From Rosa chinensis (taxonomy: Eukaryota > Streptophyta > Magnoliopsida > Rosales > Rosaceae): a stretch of DNA of 64,000 bases. The DNA lies in contig NC_037091.1 in NCBI RefSeq assembly GCF_002994745.2, positions 37,089,612 through 37,153,611 of the forward strand. The letters are read 5' to 3'. The translations under genes were made by a program, and so were the position numbers. Positions 20,808 through 32,260 of this stretch are shown piece after piece; positions within the stretch are counted from its first letter, which is position 1, and each line of letters opens with the position of its first letter. Under the pieces are notes generated by a model, which did not search any database, was not told the DNA's origin, and saw nothing but the letters and a program-made list of their open reading frames with translations.

Positions 20808-22704
20808 AAGTTTCCCAAGTTGGAAACTTACTATTTTCATTATTTCCGTTTCTGGAAACTCACTTCCTCTCTCTTCTCTCTCGTTCGCACCTTCAGAATC
20901 GAAATTATCCGGCTGACCCGACCCGGACCCGGTCGATCCGACCCGACTTTTCCGGCGAATTGCGGCGGTCTCCGGCGACGAAACTTTCCAGATAGGATCG
21001 TCTCCTCCGTCTGGTCGTCCCTCTGGTGTCCTCTAGCACCGATTCTCCTCCACGGCGGTGCTGCAAGGCGGTGCAGGTTGGTGTTTTCGGACCCGATCGG
21101 AATTCCTTGTTCCGACGTTGGCGAGGCTTCAAGTCTTCTTGGTTGAGCTCAGAGCAGCCTCGTTGATCGATCCTTGGTGGTTGTTTGGATCGATTCACGT
21201 GAAACTTCGATCAACTCAGTTGGGATTACTGTTCACGGCTTGTGAGGTAGTTTTCGACCCCTTATGCTTGTATTCTGACTTCGAGCTAGTTAGGAAAGTT
21301 CACAAGCATGCTTAGATGAAGCTTTTTGATGTTGGGAGTTTTGTGAAATAATGAGTTTTTGGCCGGCGGCGGTGCACCACCGTCTGTGGTGGCGTTCCGG
21401 CGACTTAAGGAACTGTTTTTGGTATTATATATGTTCTACTCGTTGATACGAGCGTTTCGATATATAATATGCAAATTTTGGAGTTCGTATGGAATTGTTA
21501 TGATTTTTGCAGTTTCATACGGATCGATTATTCTATCCGTGAGGATTTGAGTGTCCGATCGACTTGTGGTTTGGTCACATCGATCGTGGACGTATTCCAG
21601 AGACTTTGGGAGGTCTCGGATGTGGTTTCGCCTCGATTGGCGCCACTTTGGGGGATTTTAGTTCAAAACAAGGTTTTCAGACTTGAATCATTTGTGAATC
21701 GTTACTGATTTGAGATCATTGGTGATTAGGTGCTTCGAAAGGTGAATTGGACGAGTGGTTGATGATAGTGTTAGTTCGGTTTTGTATAGAAGACGCAGCG
21801 GGATTCTAAGGTGAGTAATCTCACGAAGTTCATTCACGAACGGGAATACCTTATTGTTTTGAGAGTTATTTAGTTAACTGCAAACTATAGTTGGTATTAG
21901 TAGGCATTCCTGAGCGGATGACTACATATAGATATATATTTCGTGATATATATATGTTTTGGGTGGTTTGTGGATTTATGAAAACAATATGCATGAAATG
22001 ATGCTTTTTATTGTTTTGGGGTGTGGCTTTTGGAAAACAAATGATTTGTGGAAATGATTGATTTCGATTTGTTTTGAAAAGCGTTGAGATTTGAGAAAAG
22101 CGTTGAGATTTGGGTATGAAAACAATAGGCATGAATTGATGCTTTTTATTGTTTTGTGTTATGGCTTTTTCGGAAAACAATGATTATGGAAATGTTGATT
22201 TCGATTGTTTTCAAAAGCGTTGCGATTTGCGTAACATTTTGGGTCCTGTGCGACTCCTTTAATGTTTTGCTCCAAGGGACAGTGCAGCCCGAGGATCGAA
22301 AGTCTAAGACCTTGGGCAGAATCTCAGGTGACCACGTCTTTGGCCGGACGAGTGGTTACGTTTTCAGTTAGAGCTCTAATCTGTCTGCCATATAGGTAAT
22401 TCATGGGGTAACGGGAATTGGTTATTTACAACTCATGACATTACGTATTTTTAGGGAACAAGGTGTGAGTTGCTTCCTTATTAATGGTTTTTAAGGGGAC
22501 AAGGTGTGAGTTGTTTTCCTTATTAACGTTTTGATAGAAATCAAGGTGTGAGTTGCTTTCTATGCACTATGCCAAAAAGGCCTTCAGACGACACGCATCA
22601 GATGACATAAGTTTTGTTTTATGTCGTCTGAGTTTTTCAGACAACATAATTTTTTCTTCTGTCGTCTAAATATACACTAAAACCATACTGGTTTATTTTG
22701 GAAA

Positions 22705-22905
22705 AATGGTGAGCATTCAGACAACACATTTGTGTAGTTGTAGAAGGTGGTGATTTTCTATCTCAAATTTGGATAAATGGTGAGCATTCAGACAACACAT
22801 TTGTGTAGTTGTAGAAGGTAGTGATTTCCTATCTCAAATTTGGATAAATGGTGAGCATTCATATAACACATTTGTGTAGTTGTAGAAGGTGGTAATTTTG
22901 GAGGG
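22705..22905 (+). repeat. 71-bp tandem repeat, three copies
   Basis: Units start GAGCATTCAGACAACACATT at 22711, 22782 and 22853 (third copy slightly diverged), a period of 71 bp. They are part of the left subterminal region of the inner CACTA. Confidence 0.9.
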
Positions 22906-23592
22906 ATATCCAAAAGTTGATTGAGTCTTTTCCCTCTCAAATAGCCACGCCCTAGTTGACTAGAATTTGTGACATTCAGACAACATTTAAATGTTGTCTG
23001 AGTGTGGGTTTTAAAATTTTCCAAGTTATTTTGACTTGTGGTGTTGGACATAGATCCCTCGCAATTAAGTCATTTTCTGTCATTCTCACTCGATCAGCTC
23101 CCTCAGCTTGACCTAGAACTCGCAAAACTGAAAACCTCACAAACCAGCCTCTCTCTTTCTCACTCAGCTCCTTCAGAACTCGATTCTCACTCTCTCCTTC
23201 GTCTTCTTGCTCACTTGATTCTTGTTCTTACACTACTAGAATTATGGTGTAAGACATCACCACTATTAAATCGGTCGGAATTGCACGCGATGTAAAAAAT
23301 ACATGGTAACATCACTTTGTGAAAAATCGATTTCTCTTGTGATTATAAACATCAGTCGTTAAATTAACTGATGTGTAAAGTCTTGTTCAAAAATTTTGAA
23401 AAAACGCGGAGGGACTAACTTAAAACATTTGAGAGGCGCGGGGACTAAATTTTCATTCCCCCAACACTTAGTATTTTCAGAAGCTAACCCTAGCTAAAGC
23501 AGCCTCTCCCACTTTCACTTCGCGCAGTTCCTTCACCTTACCCGACCTCGTTCTCCCCAACCTGGTTCTACGACCGGAGCTCGTTCTCCGAC
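22906..23592. other. Inner CACTA, left noncoding segment
   Basis: No gene is recognised. CACTACTAGAATTATGGTG at 23231 resembles the start of another CACTA-type or foldback element, followed by ATCACCACTATTAAATCGG. No matching right end was found. Confidence 0.35.
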
Positions 23593-23889
23593 TTGACCTC
23601 GTCCTCCCCGACGTCGTTCTACGACCTGAGCTCGTTCTCCGACCCGATCTCGTCCTTCAACGACCCGAGCCACCTTCAGCTCCTTCACCGACCCAGAACT
23701 ACCTCGATCGACCACGACCACGATCTCCTTCAGCGAGCTCCTCCGACCTCTTTGTACGACCTGAGCTCGTTCTCCGACCCGACCTCGTCCTTCAACGATC
23801 CGAGCCACCTTCAGCTCCTTCATCGACCCAGAACAGCCTCGATCGACCACGACCACGAACTCCTTCAGCGAGCTCATTCAATGACCTGA
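23593..23889. repeat. 135-bp coding-like tandem duplication
   Basis: Two copies start CTCGTTCTCCGACCCGA at 23631 and 23766. Because the period is a multiple of three, both strands stay open: plus strand 98 codons (SSFSDP.SSFNDPSHLQLLHR repeated) and minus strand 114 codons. Composition is skewed (CGACC/GAGCT-rich). No known domain is recognised, and the openness is best explained by the duplication and GC content. Confidence 0.7.
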
Positions 23890-24180
23890 CCACGAACTCA
23901 TTCTCCCACCTGAGCTCGTCATTGTCCGACTTGAGCCGGCTTGAGGTAGTTCTCCGATCGCCACCATCGTAGGTCCGCTCTCTCTCTTCTCTTCACCACC
24001 AGTGCTGGTTTTCTGGCCGGTTTTGATCTAAAGTTTGGGTCTTTTTTGTTTAATTCTTATGCATTTCAGTTGGGTTTGTTTTTGAATGGCTTAAAGCTCT
24101 AAATGCTTTGAATGTTTTTGTTTTTGATCTTTTGAGTTGTTCATGTCGATTATATTTTATTTTTGAAACTTTTAGTTCTT

Positions 24181-24395
24181 AGTTTGGTCTCATGAATTTG
24201 GGTTTTGCTGTTGAAACTATGGTGCTTAGATTGCTTGGTTTGGTCTTATGAATTTGGCTTATCTGTTGAAACTATGGTGCTTAGATTGCTTGGTTTGGTC
24301 TCATGAATTTGGGTTTTCTGTTGAAACTATGGTGCTTAGATTCATTAATTTGGTCTCATGAATTTGGGTTCTGTTGGAACTATGGTTCTTAGATT
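24181..24395 (+). repeat. Minisatellite of about 60 bp, four copies
   Basis: Units contain TTGGTCTCATGAATTTGGG, CTGTTGAAACTATGGTG and CTTAGATT, with the last copy diverged. Noncoding. Confidence 0.85.
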
Positions 24396-25029
24396 AATCT
24401 CAGTTAATCAGTTTAATAGAGGAAGAGATTCAAGGATATAAGTTTAGCACCAAATCAAATATGCACAGACCCTTCTTAAGAATCTATGCTCAATTATCTC
24501 AGTTAAATTGTTATATGTATATATGCAGTACGTAGATCAAACTTTGAGAAACTTTTAAGAGAGATACATGTAAATGTGTCTGTGTGCCCATGTTTATATC
24601 ATTATAGTTCGATGTTGTAATTCTGGTGGCGAAATCTTTTCTTTATCAACTATGTGATTATCTGTGTAATTCAGTACTTACTGTGCAATTGCATCGGTAT
24701 TCTTTTATGAATGTCGTGTCTCAATAATTCAAACTTCACTACCTGAGTCTTGGGATTTTGCAGGAAGTGTAAATACAGTACTGCGTTTCTTTATATCATG
24801 TATATAGTTATTATTTTCTCTTTATGTTTTAAATATGTTAGTCTGGGAGTTCATCATGTATTATCAAGAGTTGCTTTTACAGTAGAAATAGACAGAGATG
24901 AATCCGCATGCATTGTCTATTTGTATTTCTAAAATTATTCTATATCACATCTATAGATGCCAGTCGGGAATGCATGATGTTGGTCCTTAATATTATCCTT
25001 CTCAGGGCAGAAGCTTTAATGATTCTGAA

Positions 25030-26072
25030 CCTTATATTAACAACAAGCAAAGAAGAAAGGGCTCGGTTACCAGAAAACAACCTCGTGATGAAAATTTTTG
25101 CAGCAGACAAAGAGAAAGCCAGTTTGTGGTATGTTCTATCTATTCCTTAATAAACTCTTAGGCTCCTATCCTCCCATCCCAATGATACTTATGATTTTGG
25201 TATTCACCTGAAACAATTTGCAATGCCCATGAGACTACCAGGAAATTTCTGGTTCAAGTTATGAAGGGGCTTGATTTGGTTAAAGAGAAAATGGTTGCAC
25301 TTCCATATCTGCCAAGCCTTTCAAAATCTGTTTTCGTTTTTTAATCAGACTTGTAATGGTGTGAATGCAGGTGCGCAAGAGACCACGTAACAAAAAGGAA
25401 TTGGCAAAGAATGAGGAAGACATAATAGACAAACTTTCCAACTCTGTAACAGTTCATGAGACTAAGCTCAAGGTAACTGCCACTTGATGGTAAACAACTT
25501 ACTAGAGAAAAGATGTTTACTCTTTGCCAACGACTTGATGAAATAAATAGACAAGTATATTTGTTGCAACTAGAGCCGGCTGAATACAGATGATGCCTCC
25601 TTCTTTTACTTCTTCCTGCCATTGGGATGTAAAAAGTAAATAACAGTTTGTATATGCAAAATCAGAGGTATATTAAAAAACTTTCATACAACCTAGGTAC
25701 ACTAGACATAAGACTGGTAAAATAAATGTCATTACATACCCGTACTTGCTGATAGTCTGATAATGATGGTTGTGTAAATATTTGGTATCCTTAATTCATT
25801 TCTCTTTTTATTTTTATTTTTTATTTTTGCAACCCTAGATCATTTTTGTTTCCCTTTCCCCTCTTTTCTCCTGTTTAGTCTGATGCTTAGCTCATGATTA
25901 TGGAAAGAGGATTTTTGGTTAAGAGGATTTTTGTACTCATAATTCATATTTGGTTAAGATGATTTTTGTGTTTCTGAATTCATTCTCTATGTTCTGCAGG
26001 TTGACAACATATGTGGAGAAACATGAGTTTGTTTTTGATGCAGTGCTGAATGAGGAAGTGTCTAATGATGAG
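25030..26072 (+). pseudogene. Captured kinesin-13 fragment
   Basis: Three exon-like blocks with introns between them match the N-terminal edge of the plant kinesin-13 motor domain. Block 1 (about 25040-25128) includes FAADKEKAS. Block 2 (25371-25472), after a GCAG acceptor and before GTAACT, reads VRKRPRNKKELAKNEEDII and SVTVHETKLK. Block 3 (26000-26072) reads TYVEKHEFVFDAVLNEEVSN and ends at a GT donor. Kinesin-13 proteins depolymerise microtubules. The P-loop and the rest of the motor are absent, and block 3 has lost bases after VD, shifting frame. Intron retention shows capture at the DNA level rather than through mRNA. Confidence 0.85.
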
Positions 26073-26639
26073 GTTTATACATATATATTTGCATACATAT
26101 TGCAATTAAACTTGGAGTAGAAACAAGAATTTGAAATCATGTATAAACATTAGTGGTATTCAGAATATTGGTCTTTAATATGTTTAAGGTTACTTATCAA
26201 TTGTTGTCATTCTGTACTAATATGTAGGCTTTGTGCTCAACTTGGATTCAATCTTACTAAGCTATCAGTCGGTTTGAATGAAAACTCGGATGCTTTCTCT
26301 TCTCTGCTGACGGAGAGTTCGCGTCTTGGGTCAGTTCTCAACCTCTATTTGCACGAGTTAGTATGGGAATTTGAGTTAGTTTGGATGTTGATTTTGAATT
26401 TTTGACAGAATATTATATGCAATTTTCATTTGGGATTTCTGTGTTTGTATAAAGATAGTGTCTTTGTACTTTTATTGGGTGATTAAAGTTCATATGATAA
26501 AGTGCATATATGTAAAAAAGTCTGTAAATTTACTTGTATGAAGCTCTGAATTATGATTATATGGTTGTTTGATGTATAAAAATTCAGTTGCTTGTGAAAT
26601 ATGGAATGAGAAATGATGGTGTTGTGCTCATTTGTTGTA

Positions 26640-27031
26640 CATAGGTGGGTTTGCTTTGAAGAGAAAAATTGCAGGACAGTGATTGGAAGAAGAATTTAGT
26701 GTTTAGCACAAGCACCACCTCCAGCTTGGCTAGGAAGTGCTTTTCCGGAGCCAGGCCAGAGGACTTGAGATGGTCCAAAAGCCTAGTTCTGTTGTTGGAT
26801 CTACTGGTTCCATTGGAACCCAGGTATGGCAGAGATCCCTTTCTTTCATTTAATATTTGTTTTGGGATTAAAGATAAAAATGTAAGTGGACAGATTATGG
26901 AAATTGCATTAGTTGGTTAAAATCACAATTTCCTGTTTCTACAGACATTGGACATTGTTGCAGAGAACCCGAAAAAATTCAGAGTTGTGGCCCTAGTAGC
27001 TGGCTCAAATGTGTATCTTCTTGTTGATCAG
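26640..27031 (+). pseudogene. Captured DXR (1-deoxyxylulose-5-phosphate reductoisomerase) fragment
   Basis: DXR catalyses the first committed step of the plastid MEP isoprenoid pathway. Block 1 (about 26700-26823) encodes APPPAWLGSAFPEPGQRT and then VVGSTGSIGTQ, the transit-peptide junction and the NADPH-binding glycine motif. Block 2 (26945-27031), after ACAG and before GTAATC, encodes [20 protein letters not shown] and SNVYLLVDQ. The fragment is dead: a stop codon replaces the Trp after QRT, and an extra base shifts the frame before SSVVGSTG. Retained GT-AG introns indicate genomic capture. The catalytic domain is missing. Confidence 0.88.
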
Positions 27032-28390
27032 GTAATCCATCAGAAGGGCCAACCGGTGACCGTACTCATGTATCGACAGCAGTAATTATTTTACTACTAG
27101 CCCAAGTTCTTTAAGGACTCGATGTCAACTTCATCTGGAGGTTGGCAGCATCTTGTTTGAATTGCAATATTGAGAGGACAATTGGTATTAGTTGTTATTT
27201 GCCTTTCTGGTTCTTTGCTTCTATTTCACAATTTCCCTGGTTCATGTTGTATTTGCTTTTGTTATTAGGTGGTAGAAAAAGAGGGAGTGAAAAGAGTGAC
27301 AAAACACTCTATCACTCATTAGAAAGGGTAGTTGATTTTATATGGCTTTGATGATTTCACCACCTTAGTGTCAAATGATCTCTTGGAGCTACAATGTGCA
27401 CTTTCTTGTTTACTGGTGTGTGATGTATGAAACCTTGAAGAAACTACTGTACAATATACATCCGTTTTTGGTTGCTTGTCTTAGAAATTAAGCAAAATTG
27501 TTATATTATGTCACATTCATCAGATATTTGATCTCTTCAAATATTAGTGAAGTTGCATGTATATATCTTTTTGGCTGCTATACTTGGTCTATCATTGTCC
27601 CCTGTGAGTTTATCTATTTTATAGATTTTGATGTTTCATTTTCTTACTCATTTTACTGCCTTATGTTTTTCTTCTTAGTTGGAAGTTTTAAGTAAAGGTT
27701 AACATCAATTTGTTCTGTTTATGTGGGTCTTTCATACCTTCTTCTCTGTTGTCAATCAGGTGGTCTACAGGAGTTTGATGCATCTAGGAATACTTTTGCT
27801 GTTATTCTGGTGGTTCAGTTCGATGCTGCATAACCGGTTGATAGAAACATTTCAAATTATTTGGTACTAGACATAAAGGTATTGCATTATTAATGTTGTT
27901 ATCCTATTTTCTTTCTAGTATCAGTCACTTTTTAATTCCTTAGTTTCATGTTTGAATATGATTCTTATGAAGAAGTTAATTTTATAACCTTTGATGAATC
28001 AGGCATATCTCAATGCAATTCTTCTCATATACCTGTGTACTCACGAGGTCATGAAGCAAGCAGAAAATACTACAATGATTGCTCCGAGTAGGTAAAAAGC
28101 TCTGATAAGATTGTGAAACTGGTACAGCAGTACAGCTAGCTAGTTCCTTTATTAACTTGTGTCTAGTGGAAATTCTTCCTTCATTAAGCATTTGGACTTG
28201 TCTGCAGATCCAGATTAGTAGATATGGGTCATTTTGAACTGATGTTCATGATTAGGTTTGTGTACATGAGACAATGGTGGATTAATTGCAATGAATGATT
28301 TTGGATGTGGATTTTATGGTTTCATACTTTTATGAATGGGCAATTTTAATTTTTAGAATGCATGCATACCAATTGTAACAGGGGACTACT
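27032..28390. other. Inner CACTA right interior
   Basis: AT-rich, intron-like DNA downstream of the DXR fragment. Short open stretches bounded by splice-like sites (about 27760-27835 and 28004-28090, the latter reading YSRGHEASRKYYNDCSE) may be further captured exons, but no family was recognised. Confidence 0.35.
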
Positions 28391-29132
28391 AATATGTGTT
28401 ATCTCAAATTGCAAGCTACAACAAAAGCACACCAAAATGTGTGGTTGCAGCTAAACAAAAACAACACAAAAATCAAATGGAAGTCTATTGTCTTTTTGGC
28501 ATTGGGACGACAGAAAATTGTAGTCTAAAGGGCAAAACAACAACATAAGTTAGATGAAAGTATTGGCTAAAACGTATAATAACAACAAATAAGTGTGGTT
28601 GGAATCAATCACAGACAATATAAAAGACCTCATAAAAGACCTTTCACACTACACTTAAGTGTCGTATGTATGTACCCTAGAACGACACTTAATTGTCCTC
28701 TGATGCTCTTTACGACCACATATAATTGTCGTTTAAAGTAAATTAGCACAACCTTTAAATGTTGTTGTATGAGAGAAGACACTACATACGAGTCTTCATA
28801 TTTCTTATTTAAGGGCATTCAGACCACACAAATAAGTCTTGCAAATATGCTTCACACAATAGTATTTAAAAAATATTGTCGTTGTTTTGTTTATCAGACA
28901 ATACAAAACTGTTGTTTGAATGCTTTTAAAGATACAGATCACAATGTTCCCAAAATGCAAAACTCATCAGACGACACAAGACTTTTATTTTTTTATGTCG
29001 TCTGAAAAATCAGACGACATAACACTTCTGTCGTCTGATGTCCCCAAGAGACGACACCGTACTAGACGACACATTTTTGTTCGTTCAGACGACAGAACAG
29101 TTGTGTCGTCTGAAGGCTTTTTTGGCATAGTG
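28391..29132 (-). repeat. Right subterminal repeats and TIR of inner CACTA
   Basis: Repeated ACGACA, TGTCGTCTGA and TAAGTGTCGT motifs in both orientations increase towards the end. Near 28970-29115, GACGACA and TGTCGTC occur about ten times. Confidence 0.75.
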
Positions 29133-30819
29133 ATGGTACGATTATGATACATTTGATAGGAAACAAGGTGTGAGTAGTTTTCTATGTTTTACTGATAGAA
29201 ATCAAGGAGTGAGTTGCTTTCTATGTTTTACTGATAGAAATCAAGGAGTGAGTTGCTTTCTATGTTTTATTGATAGAATTCAAGTGTGAGTTGTTTTCTA
29301 TGTTTTGTTTTAAAAGAAAACAAGGTGTGAGTTGCTTTCTTTTATTTCGATTTGGAAGGAAATTAAAGTGTGAGTTATTCTCCTTTATTTCGTGTTTTAG
29401 GAATTCAAAGCATGAGTTGTTTTCCTTATTTTGGCGTGAGTTGTGCATGTGTGTTTTGAGTTACTCATACGGGCTTGCAAAAGCTTACCGGGTTTGTTGT
29501 GTGGCAACCCAGTACACTATTCAAACGGTGTAGGGGTTAATCCTGCAGGTTAGGATAATCGGGGCTGAAGCTGAGGTAGCGCCTTTGCAGCTTTATGGTA
29601 GGAAGCCATTTTTGTAACTTTACCGTCGATAAGGACTTCCGTTGTATAGTTAACTCTGAGCAGCATTTACGTTTTATTTTGTTGTTGACAATTTAATTCG
29701 TATGCTTGTATAATATATAACTCTATGGACGAGTGTATATTAACTTTGAGGGTTCAGGGCATCAATATCTGTGTAAGTTAAAGGGAAAAAGATTCCAGGT
29801 ATTTTGTATTGATGACTGGACGTTCACGCATATATAATTATGGGGTTATATATATATCGATTTTCATGTGTGTAAAATCAGGGGCGTGACACATATGATA
29901 CCAACAGATCGAGAGAGAAAGAAATTGGTAAATAGGTAGCAAGTAAAAGAAGCGAAAATTAACAAAGTTTATATGCACACTCATAGTCAACAGCTTTAAG
30001 CACTTCTTACATTGCTGTCTTTATTTATCACAAATAATCCTAAAGATACAACAAAAACTCTGGAGGCATGCTTTTAATTTGACCAAGTAAAAGTTATTAT
30101 CAATTACCTGAAATAACTTGGGCAAAATCCATCCACTTTCAAGGTCAATCTCCAATATCTTCATGACCTCCATAACCTGTCAGAGAGAGACTTATAGGAT
30201 ACTTTGGAAAACAATAATGGAACATAAAGAGATTAATAGATTTGTTAAATGGTGAGAAGTAGAGACTGAAACCAGAGACCTAATAACAAACTCTACTGCA
30301 TGTTTTATGAATGAAAAGAAAAAAAAAATTAAAACTTCATCATTATGGCATACTAAAGAGCAGTTCATGAATCAAAAATGTATGTCATTATGAAAAACAC
30401 ATACCAGTATGATCATAAAAGCAAAAAAAAAAAACCAAAAAAATCAAAATCAAAAGCTTGAAACTCAGATTAAGGAAACATAAAAATCAAATAAAAAAGA
30501 TACAAAGATGAAATCAATGTTTAAAAACAGAGTAACACCTTTGAAAAGCAAACAATTATCCACATTATACATGAAAATCATCAGAGAAAAGCTATCATTT
30601 GGAAGAGCAAAAGTTATTACCTTTAATTAAAGAAAAGTTAACAATCATTTGCTTGTAGAACCATTCTAATACTATTCTGATATATCACCAATACACCAAA
30701 TTCACCTTCCAATATACCAAGCCATTACGTTCTTTAACCATGTTTCAAAAAGAAAAAGTACAGTGTCGAAACATTGATTTCTTATTCCTTAAGAAGCTAA
30801 AATGTAAGAAAGTACATAC

Positions 30820-30963
30820 ATATAAGGATTGGAACTTCCAGTGCGGTTTCTCATCCTTGATGCCAATAAATCAGCCATCTGCTCTATCTCGGGAAGAAAT
30901 TTAAGAGCGTGATAGTTCACCCCGCACCTCAGCCTGTTGATTTCTTGAGGAACATTGACATAC
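30820..30963 (-). pseudogene. Captured O-fucosyltransferase-family exon
   Basis: Following a TTTCAG acceptor on the minus strand, the 144-bp block reads YVNVPQEINRLRCGVNYHAL, then KFLPEIEQMADLLASRMRNR and TGSSNPYM, ending before GTATGT. This matches the conserved RLRCRVNYHALRF...NPY region of plant O-fucosyltransferase-like (DUF246/axi1) proteins, Golgi glycosyltransferases acting on proteins or wall polymers. The frame is intact within the exon. No other exon of this gene was recognised with confidence. Confidence 0.75.
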
Positions 30964-32104
30964 CTGAAACAAAAATGGCATGATATTGTAAGGTTAAATA
31001 TAGTTGAGTCATTCCCTAATAGCTTAAGCTTATATCTGGAAAAAATATTACAGCTTTACCAAATCAAAAATCAGATTTCATAATAGAAAAGCAGCATGTA
31101 AATCTTTTTTTCTTTGAACCAAAATGCAGCTACAATAATACAAATAGATACTTTAGAAGAGATTAATAAATATTGTCACTATAATTTACTGAGATTTAAA
31201 GAGTGTTATTTAGGACTTCTATTTGCACAGAAGAAGTACAATGTAATGACAATTACAGATCATTATAGAGATTAAAACATGAAATTTGCAAAAATTGAGT
31301 AGCACCTATCTATAGAGAAACATCAACTCATATCACCTAAAGCTCTCACATATAAAATTAATGGACACAGAGAAGAACACAAAGAACTATGGCTTATATG
31401 TAGACCACATCTAACCTCAATTTACAGATTATACAGTTGATTTCTAATGTTTAACATGCTTTATTTATTTGATCGGTCCTTTCCATAACCATATGAATGA
31501 TGTCCGCATCATTCCAATCTTTTACCTCTATTTAAACAACCAGTTTCTACATGAATTAAAAAAAAAAAATTACCAAGTTCGTTCGTTCTGATGACAAAAA
31601 CCGATTCAATCTTTTGACTATAGCTGCAAATACACACAATAAATTTATCACTTAAAGAATCAAAACTACACAATCAAACATGAAACAAACCATACCCAAA
31701 ACTTAATTTGACCAAAAAACAACACAATCAAAAACACACAACCCCGAAACCCTCAACTTCCATCCACAGATCAGAGCTTTAAAGAAAACCCAAACAATAT
31801 TCGGATACAGCTGCAATCGGACCTGAGAATCACGCGAGAAATTAATCATATAGTTTTATTTATATTAGAAACCGATTGAAACAGTAAGTACCATCTCATT
31901 TCGAATAGATAGAGTAAACTTCATATTATTATACCAGTCCTTATTGTGGTGTAGTATGCTTCTAGAAAAGATCCTTGGATTGCCTCGTTCTGTGTAAGAG
32001 AAATGGGACATAAAAAGTATCTGTTAGCTGAATGATGGTAATTGTTGAGGTATGATAATGAGTTGCTACTATAATTAGATTGTGAAGGGAATGGTAGCTA
32101 TTAC

Positions 32105-32260
32105 CTTCTCATTAACTAAAACAAACTGAAGACCATTGTTTCTAGGAACAGGTCTGTATTTCTTCACTCTCTACACCCTGCAGACTCGCCCTTTGATTTG
32201 TAGGTCAGTCTGTAAAGGCTGGATATCTCGTATTCAAACGATTGCCATTGTGGGTATCAC
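32105..32260 (-). pseudogene. RPA/DUF223-like OB-fold exon fragment
   Basis: Between a GACAG acceptor and GAGAAG|GTAATA donor, the minus strand reads LQIKGRVCRV, a stop, then RVKKYRPVPRNNGLQFVLVN and EK. The pattern IK.RV.R.W followed by L.FVL.DEKG is that of the first OB fold of replication-protein-A-like (DUF223) proteins, often found in plant transposons and their derivatives. The stop occupies the usual Trp position (TAG for TGG). The assignment is moderate because the piece is short. Confidence 0.5.

Larger units (their letters stand above)
22565..29132. mobile_element. Inner CACTA element carrying host gene fragments (6.6 kb)
   Basis: The ends are CACTATGCCAAAAAGGCCTT at 22565 and the inverse of CACTATGCCAAAAAAGCCTT ending at 29132. 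The TSD is ATG (22562-22564 and 29133-29135). Subterminal CAGACGACA motifs match those of the outer CACTA, so both belong to one family. No transposase was found. The interior carries GC-rich repetitive sequence, minisatellites and plus-strand fragments of a kinesin-13 gene and a DXR gene with introns. This is the behaviour of gene-capturing CACTA elements. Confidence 0.92.
20503..29891 (+). mobile_element. Solo LTR 1 (about 2.8 kb) interrupted by inner CACTA
   Basis: The LTR starts TGTGATGCCCCGG at 20503 and ends AGGGGCGTGACA at 29891, flanked by the perfect TSD CATAT (20498-20502 and 29892-29896). Removing the inner CACTA (22565-29132) and one ATG leaves about 2818 bp, homologous end to end with solo LTR 2. 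A TATAAATAG box lies at 20799-20807. A 39-bp minisatellite (GATAGAAATCAAGG.GTGAGTT units) spans the CACTA insertion point (22440-22564 and 29150-29430). No internal region is present, so it arose by LTR-LTR recombination. The long LTR suggests a gypsy lineage of Tekay/Del type, which is only an inference. Confidence 0.9.

Noticed and set aside
26640..27031. A functional DXR gene
   Set aside because: Only the N-terminal exons are present, with a stop and a frameshift, inside a transposon.
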